From the NCBI RefSeq assembly GCF_003797825.1, contig NZ_RKME01000012.1, positions 80,108 to 144,107 of the forward strand: a stretch of 64,000 nt of DNA, given 5' to 3'. The notes beneath the pieces are model-generated. The model saw only the letters and a list, made by a program, of their open reading frames with translations, searched no databases and had not been told where the DNA came from. Numbering within the stretch: the first letter of the stretch is position 1; each line of letters starts with the position of its first letter. Of this stretch, positions 61,548-64,000 are shown one piece after another. This stretch comes from Gordonia sp. OPL2. GTDB taxonomy: Bacteria > Actinomycetota > Actinomycetes > Mycobacteriales > Mycobacteriaceae. A program made the translations under genes and the position numbers.

Positions 61548-63128
61548 ATGAATCTCAGTCGCATCGCCGTGCTCGGCGGCGGGCCGGGCGGGCTCTACGC
61601 GGCACGACTGCTCAAGCGCAGCCACCCCGACGCGGACGTCACCGTGTACGAACAGGGCTCGCCGGACACGACGTTCGGTTTCGGTGTCGGACTGGCCTCT
61701 CGGACGCAGCGCAATCTGCGCGATGCCGATCCCGCGTCCCTGGACGCCATCGTCGACGTGTCGCATCCACACGAGATGTCGATGAAGGTGGGTGACGCCA
61801 CGGCGCGGCTCTCGCACGGCGAACTGCTCGCCATCGCGCGAACGACACTGCTCGACGTGCTGCAGCGACACGCCGCCGACGTCGGGGTGCGCCTCGAGTT
61901 CGGGACCAGACGATCGGTCACCGATCTCGACGCGGATCTGATCGTCGCCGCGGACGGCGTCAACAGCGCCACCCGCACCGAACTCGCGGCCGACCTGCGT
62001 CCACACATCGGGACGGGTGAGGGCCTCTACCTCTGGTGCGGGACCGACGTGGCGCTGCCGAGCGCGATCTTCACGCCGGTCACCACCCGGCACGGCACCT
62101 TCGTTGCACACGCGTACCCGTACGGCCCCGATCGCAGCACATTCCTCATCGAGACCGACGAAGCGACCTGGCGCGCTGCGGGTTTCGATGATTCGACCGA
62201 GCGGACCGACGGCGCGGACAGCGACGAGACGTCACTGCGCTACCTCGAGAAGGCGTTCGCCGACACACTCGGCGGACATCGGCTGATCGGGAATCGGACA
62301 CGCTGGATGCGCTTCCGGACGGTCAGCTGTGAGCGGTGGTCCGCCGGGAACGTCGTCCTGCTGGGCGACGCCGCGCACACGGCGCACTACTCGATCGGCT
62401 CGGGGACCAAGCTGGCGATGGAGGACGCGATCGCGCTCGACCGCGCCGTGCTGGAGTCGTCCACCCTGCGCGAGGCCCTCACCGCCTACGAAGCCGCCCG
62501 CCGTCCGGGGGTGGAGTACCTGCAGTCGATCGCGGCCCGCAGCGAACTGTGGTGGGAGTCGTTTCCGCGTCGCGCCGACATCCCGGTCGACCAGCTGATG
62601 ATCGCCTACATGACCCGGGCCGGAAAGGTGGGCGTGGATCGGTTCATGTCGTCGGCGCCGGAGGTCGCCAAGCGCGGTCTCGCCGACTACGCGGGCGTGC
62701 ACCCGGCGGACGTCCCGGACGTCGACATCGCCGACTGGATTCTGGCGCAGCCGGTGTCGCGACACGGACTGTCGTTCGCGGGACGATCGGCACCGAGCTC
62801 ATTGCGGTACGAGCCCGGCACCGAGGTCGTCGACGTCGAGGTGTCCACCGCATGGGCGGACGACGCAGATCGTCTCATCGCACGGTGCGTCGGTAGCTCG
62901 GTCGTGTGGCTGACCGGCCGCGCCGATCGTGACGCGGTCCTGACGCGACTGGACCTCGGCGAGCGGATGCGACGGGAGACGGGGGCGGTCGTCGTCGTCG
63001 AGGGTCCGGCGCAGGCGCGCGGGGACCTCGTCGCCGGGGTTGTCAGTCTCCGGACCGATCTCGTGTGTGTCGCCGACGACGCCACGGTGGGCGGCGTGTC
63101 CGAGGTGGCGCGCACCGCCACGGTGTGA
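61548..63128 (+). CDS. FAD monooxygenase, salicyloyl-CoA 5-hydroxylase-like
   Basis: A 526-residue flavoprotein hydroxylase. FAD motif IAVLGGGPGGLYAARLLKR; TTFGFGVGLASRTQRNLRDADP; the GD motif NVVLLGDAAHTAHYSIGSGTKLAMEDAIAL. These segments are like salicyloyl-CoA 5-hydroxylase (SdgC) and the N-terminal half of anthraniloyl-CoA monooxygenase, both acting on aryl-CoA thioesters. The OYE-type C-terminal half of the latter is absent; instead about 110 residues of unassigned sequence follow. Next to an aryl-acid ligase this implies hydroxylation of an activated aryl-CoA. GAGGA lies 8 bases before the ATG. Confidence 0.88.
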   Translation: MNLSRIAVLGGGPGGLYAARLLKRSHPDADVTVYEQGSPDTTFGFGVGLASRTQRNLRDADPASLDAIVDVSHPHEMSMKVGDATARLSHGELLAIARTTLLDVLQRHAADVGVRLEFGTRRSVTDLDADLIVAADGVNSATRTELAADLRPHIGTGEGLYLWCGTDVALPSAIFTPVTTRHGTFVAHAYPYGPDRSTFLIETDEATWRAAGFDDSTERTDGADSDETSLRYLEKAFADTLGGHRLIGNRTRWMRFRTVSCERWSAGNVVLLGDAAHTAHYSIGSGTKLAMEDAIALDRAVLESSTLREALTAYEAARRPGVEYLQSIAARSELWWESFPRRADIPVDQLMIAYMTRAGKVGVDRFMSSAPEVAKRGLADYAGVHPADVPDVDIADWILAQPVSRHGLSFAGRSAPSSLRYEPGTEVVDVEVSTAWADDADRLIARCVGSSVVWLTGRADRDAVLTRLDLGERMRRETGAVVVVEGPAQARGDLVAGVVSLRTDLVCVADDATVGGVSEVARTATV

Positions 63129-63146
63129 CGGCACTATTCTTCGCCT

Positions 63147-63884
63147 ATGACCAGCTCGACGCCGGAGGAGACCACCGGAACGGCCCCGCAGGAGCCGTCG
63201 TCCGGGACGAAGGGTGGCCGCAGCAATTCGCGGCGCGAGCTGGTCGAGCGCGAGATCATGGAGCAGGCCACGCGCCTGTTCGCCGAGAAGGGCCTGGCGA
63301 GCACCACGCTGCAGGACATCGCCGACGCGACCGGCCTCACCCGTCCGGCGCTCTATCACTACGTCGCCAACAAGGACGAACTCTTCGCGCGGCTGGTCAG
63401 CGAGATCGCCGAGGAACCGGCGGTACTGCTGCACGAGATCAATCAGCGCACCGACCTCGATCCGGTGGGCAAGGTGCACGAGATGGCGATGTCGATCGCG
63501 CTGCACCAGACCCAGACGCTCGACCGGTTCCGGTTGTTGATCCGATCGGAGGCCGAACTGCCGCCCGCGCTCGCCGAGACCTATCTGCAGAGTCGGCGCC
63601 GTGTGCTCAAGGAACTCGTTGCCGTCGTCGACGAGGGCATCGGCCAGGGTCAATTCCGTCCTGCCGATTCCCGCGTGTCGGCACTGGGCATCATCGGGAT
63701 GCTGAATTGGATTGCGTGGTGGCATCATCCGGGTGACGCCGAGTCCGATCGCGCCGTCGCGCGGCAGCTGGCCGACATGGCGGTGAACTCAGTGCTCGAC
63801 CCGGATGCCGGGGATTCGGAACCGGGGGCGGAGCGGGTGATCGCGCAGTTGCGGCAGGGGTTGGACTATCTCGAGCGGCATATC
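63147..63884 (+). CDS. TetR-family regulator, cluster B, 3'-truncated by contig end
   Basis: A TetR regulator with 246 genuine codons and no stop. The N-terminal 30 residues are disordered; the helix-turn-helix is EIMEQATRLFAEKGLASTTLQDIADATGLTRPALYHYVANKDELF (about residues 37-82), and the ligand domain follows (FRLLIRSEAELPPALAETYLQSRR). The last genuine codons read LDYLERHI. Beyond 63884 the frame continues into adapter sequence (L-S-L-I-H-I-S-E-P-T-R-P), a known artefact. It starts 18 bases after the monooxygenase and is the probable regulator of cluster B. Confidence 0.9.
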
Positions 63885-63950
63885 CTGTCTCTTATACACA
63901 TCTCCGAGCCCACGAGACCGATCAGTACCTCGTATGCCGTCTTCTGCTTG
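63885..63950. other. Illumina Nextera adapter sequence (contamination)
   Basis: Bases 63885-63903 are the Nextera transposase mosaic end, 63904-63918 the read-2 adapter extension, 63919-63926 an 8-base index (CGATCAGT), and 63927-63950 the P7 flow-cell sequence with one mismatch. This is read-through, not genomic DNA. Confidence 0.98.
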
Positions 63951-64000
63951 AAAAAAAAAAAAAATAATCCGTGATCTACATATCTTCCCACTAGAAATCA
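63951..64000. other. Post-adapter poly-A and noise
   Basis: Fourteen A residues (63951-63964) followed by 36 AT-rich bases unlike the rest of the contig. This is what sequencers emit after running past the adapter end; I see no biological feature. Confidence 0.92.

Noticed and set aside
40960..63884. Mobile element carrying the catabolic clusters
   Set aside because: No transposase, integrase, tRNA or terminal repeats are visible at either side; transfer remains only a possibility.
63885..63974. C-terminal extension of the last TetR protein
   Set aside because: The codons are translated adapter sequence, not genome.
1..64000. tRNA, rRNA or riboswitch genes
   Set aside because: I looked for tRNA-like arms and known aptamer cores in the gaps and saw none I could support; a covariance-model search would decide.

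Overview
The window is chromosomal DNA from a high-GC actinobacterium of the order Mycobacteriales, most likely Gordonia or a close relative. The evidence is the mycobacterial gene order rsmG-parA-parB-(GNAT-like gene)-cwlM-trxA-trxB-rsmA-sigM-murJ-(DUF6049-type gene)-mutT-pcnA, a perfect parS site inside parA, and many genes whose start codon lies 6-8 bases after a TANNNT -10 box (leaderless transcripts). The genus is an inference. The last ~116 bases are not chromosomal: from 63885 the sequence is an Illumina Nextera adapter, so the contig end is a library artefact.

1-21.7 kb: the origin-proximal housekeeping block. It holds chromosome segregation (ParA, ParB, parS), cell-wall control (CwlM, and MurJ fused to a pseudokinase), redox control (TrxA/TrxB behind a SigH/SigR-type promoter), SigM with its anti-sigma factor, MutT and the CCA-adding enzyme. 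Three accessory genes sit between sigM and murJ: a TetR regulator, a sterol-desaturase-like hydroxylase and a secreted hydrolase. Two 22-bp palindromes control the TetR/hydroxylase intergenic region.

21.7-41 kb: metabolic and membrane genes. These are a lipid kinase, a TetR-GlpD operon, an EgtE-like PLP enzyme, a small membrane protein followed by an acidic calcium-repeat protein, an MFS carrier, YqgE, two secreted proteins, an SdpI/BASS/XRE-cupin group, LeuS, a TfoX-domain protein, an acyl-CoA dehydrogenase, and a divergent RDD/SpoIIM pair. Short palindromic repeats occur in three intergenic gaps here.

41-51.5 kb: catabolic cluster A. An SDR and a LysR regulator are divergent; an MHS-family transporter (TTG start) then leads a tightly coupled operon of an NAD-type quinate/shikimate dehydrogenase, an Fe-S/flavin OYE-type reductase, an aldo-keto reductase, a Gfo/Idh/MocA dehydrogenase, a KstD-like flavoprotein and a TIM-barrel isomerase/dehydratase. 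It looks like a pathway for a hydroxylated six-membered carbocycle; I do not recognise the combination.

51.5-63.9 kb: catabolic cluster B. Two arms diverge from near-identical promoters. The left arm holds a maleate-isomerase/racemase-like enzyme, a VOC enzyme, an 86-residue unknown and an alpha/beta hydrolase. The right arm holds HyuA-like and HyuB-like carboxylase/hydantoinase subunits (HyuB fused to a zinc-ribbon gamma-like domain), an aryl-acid AMP ligase, a salicyloyl-CoA-5-hydroxylase-like flavin monooxygenase and a TetR regulator cut by the contig end. This suggests degradation of an aromatic or cyclic acid through a CoA thioester plus an ATP-dependent carboxylation or ring-opening step, and it is the best candidate here for an undescribed pathway.
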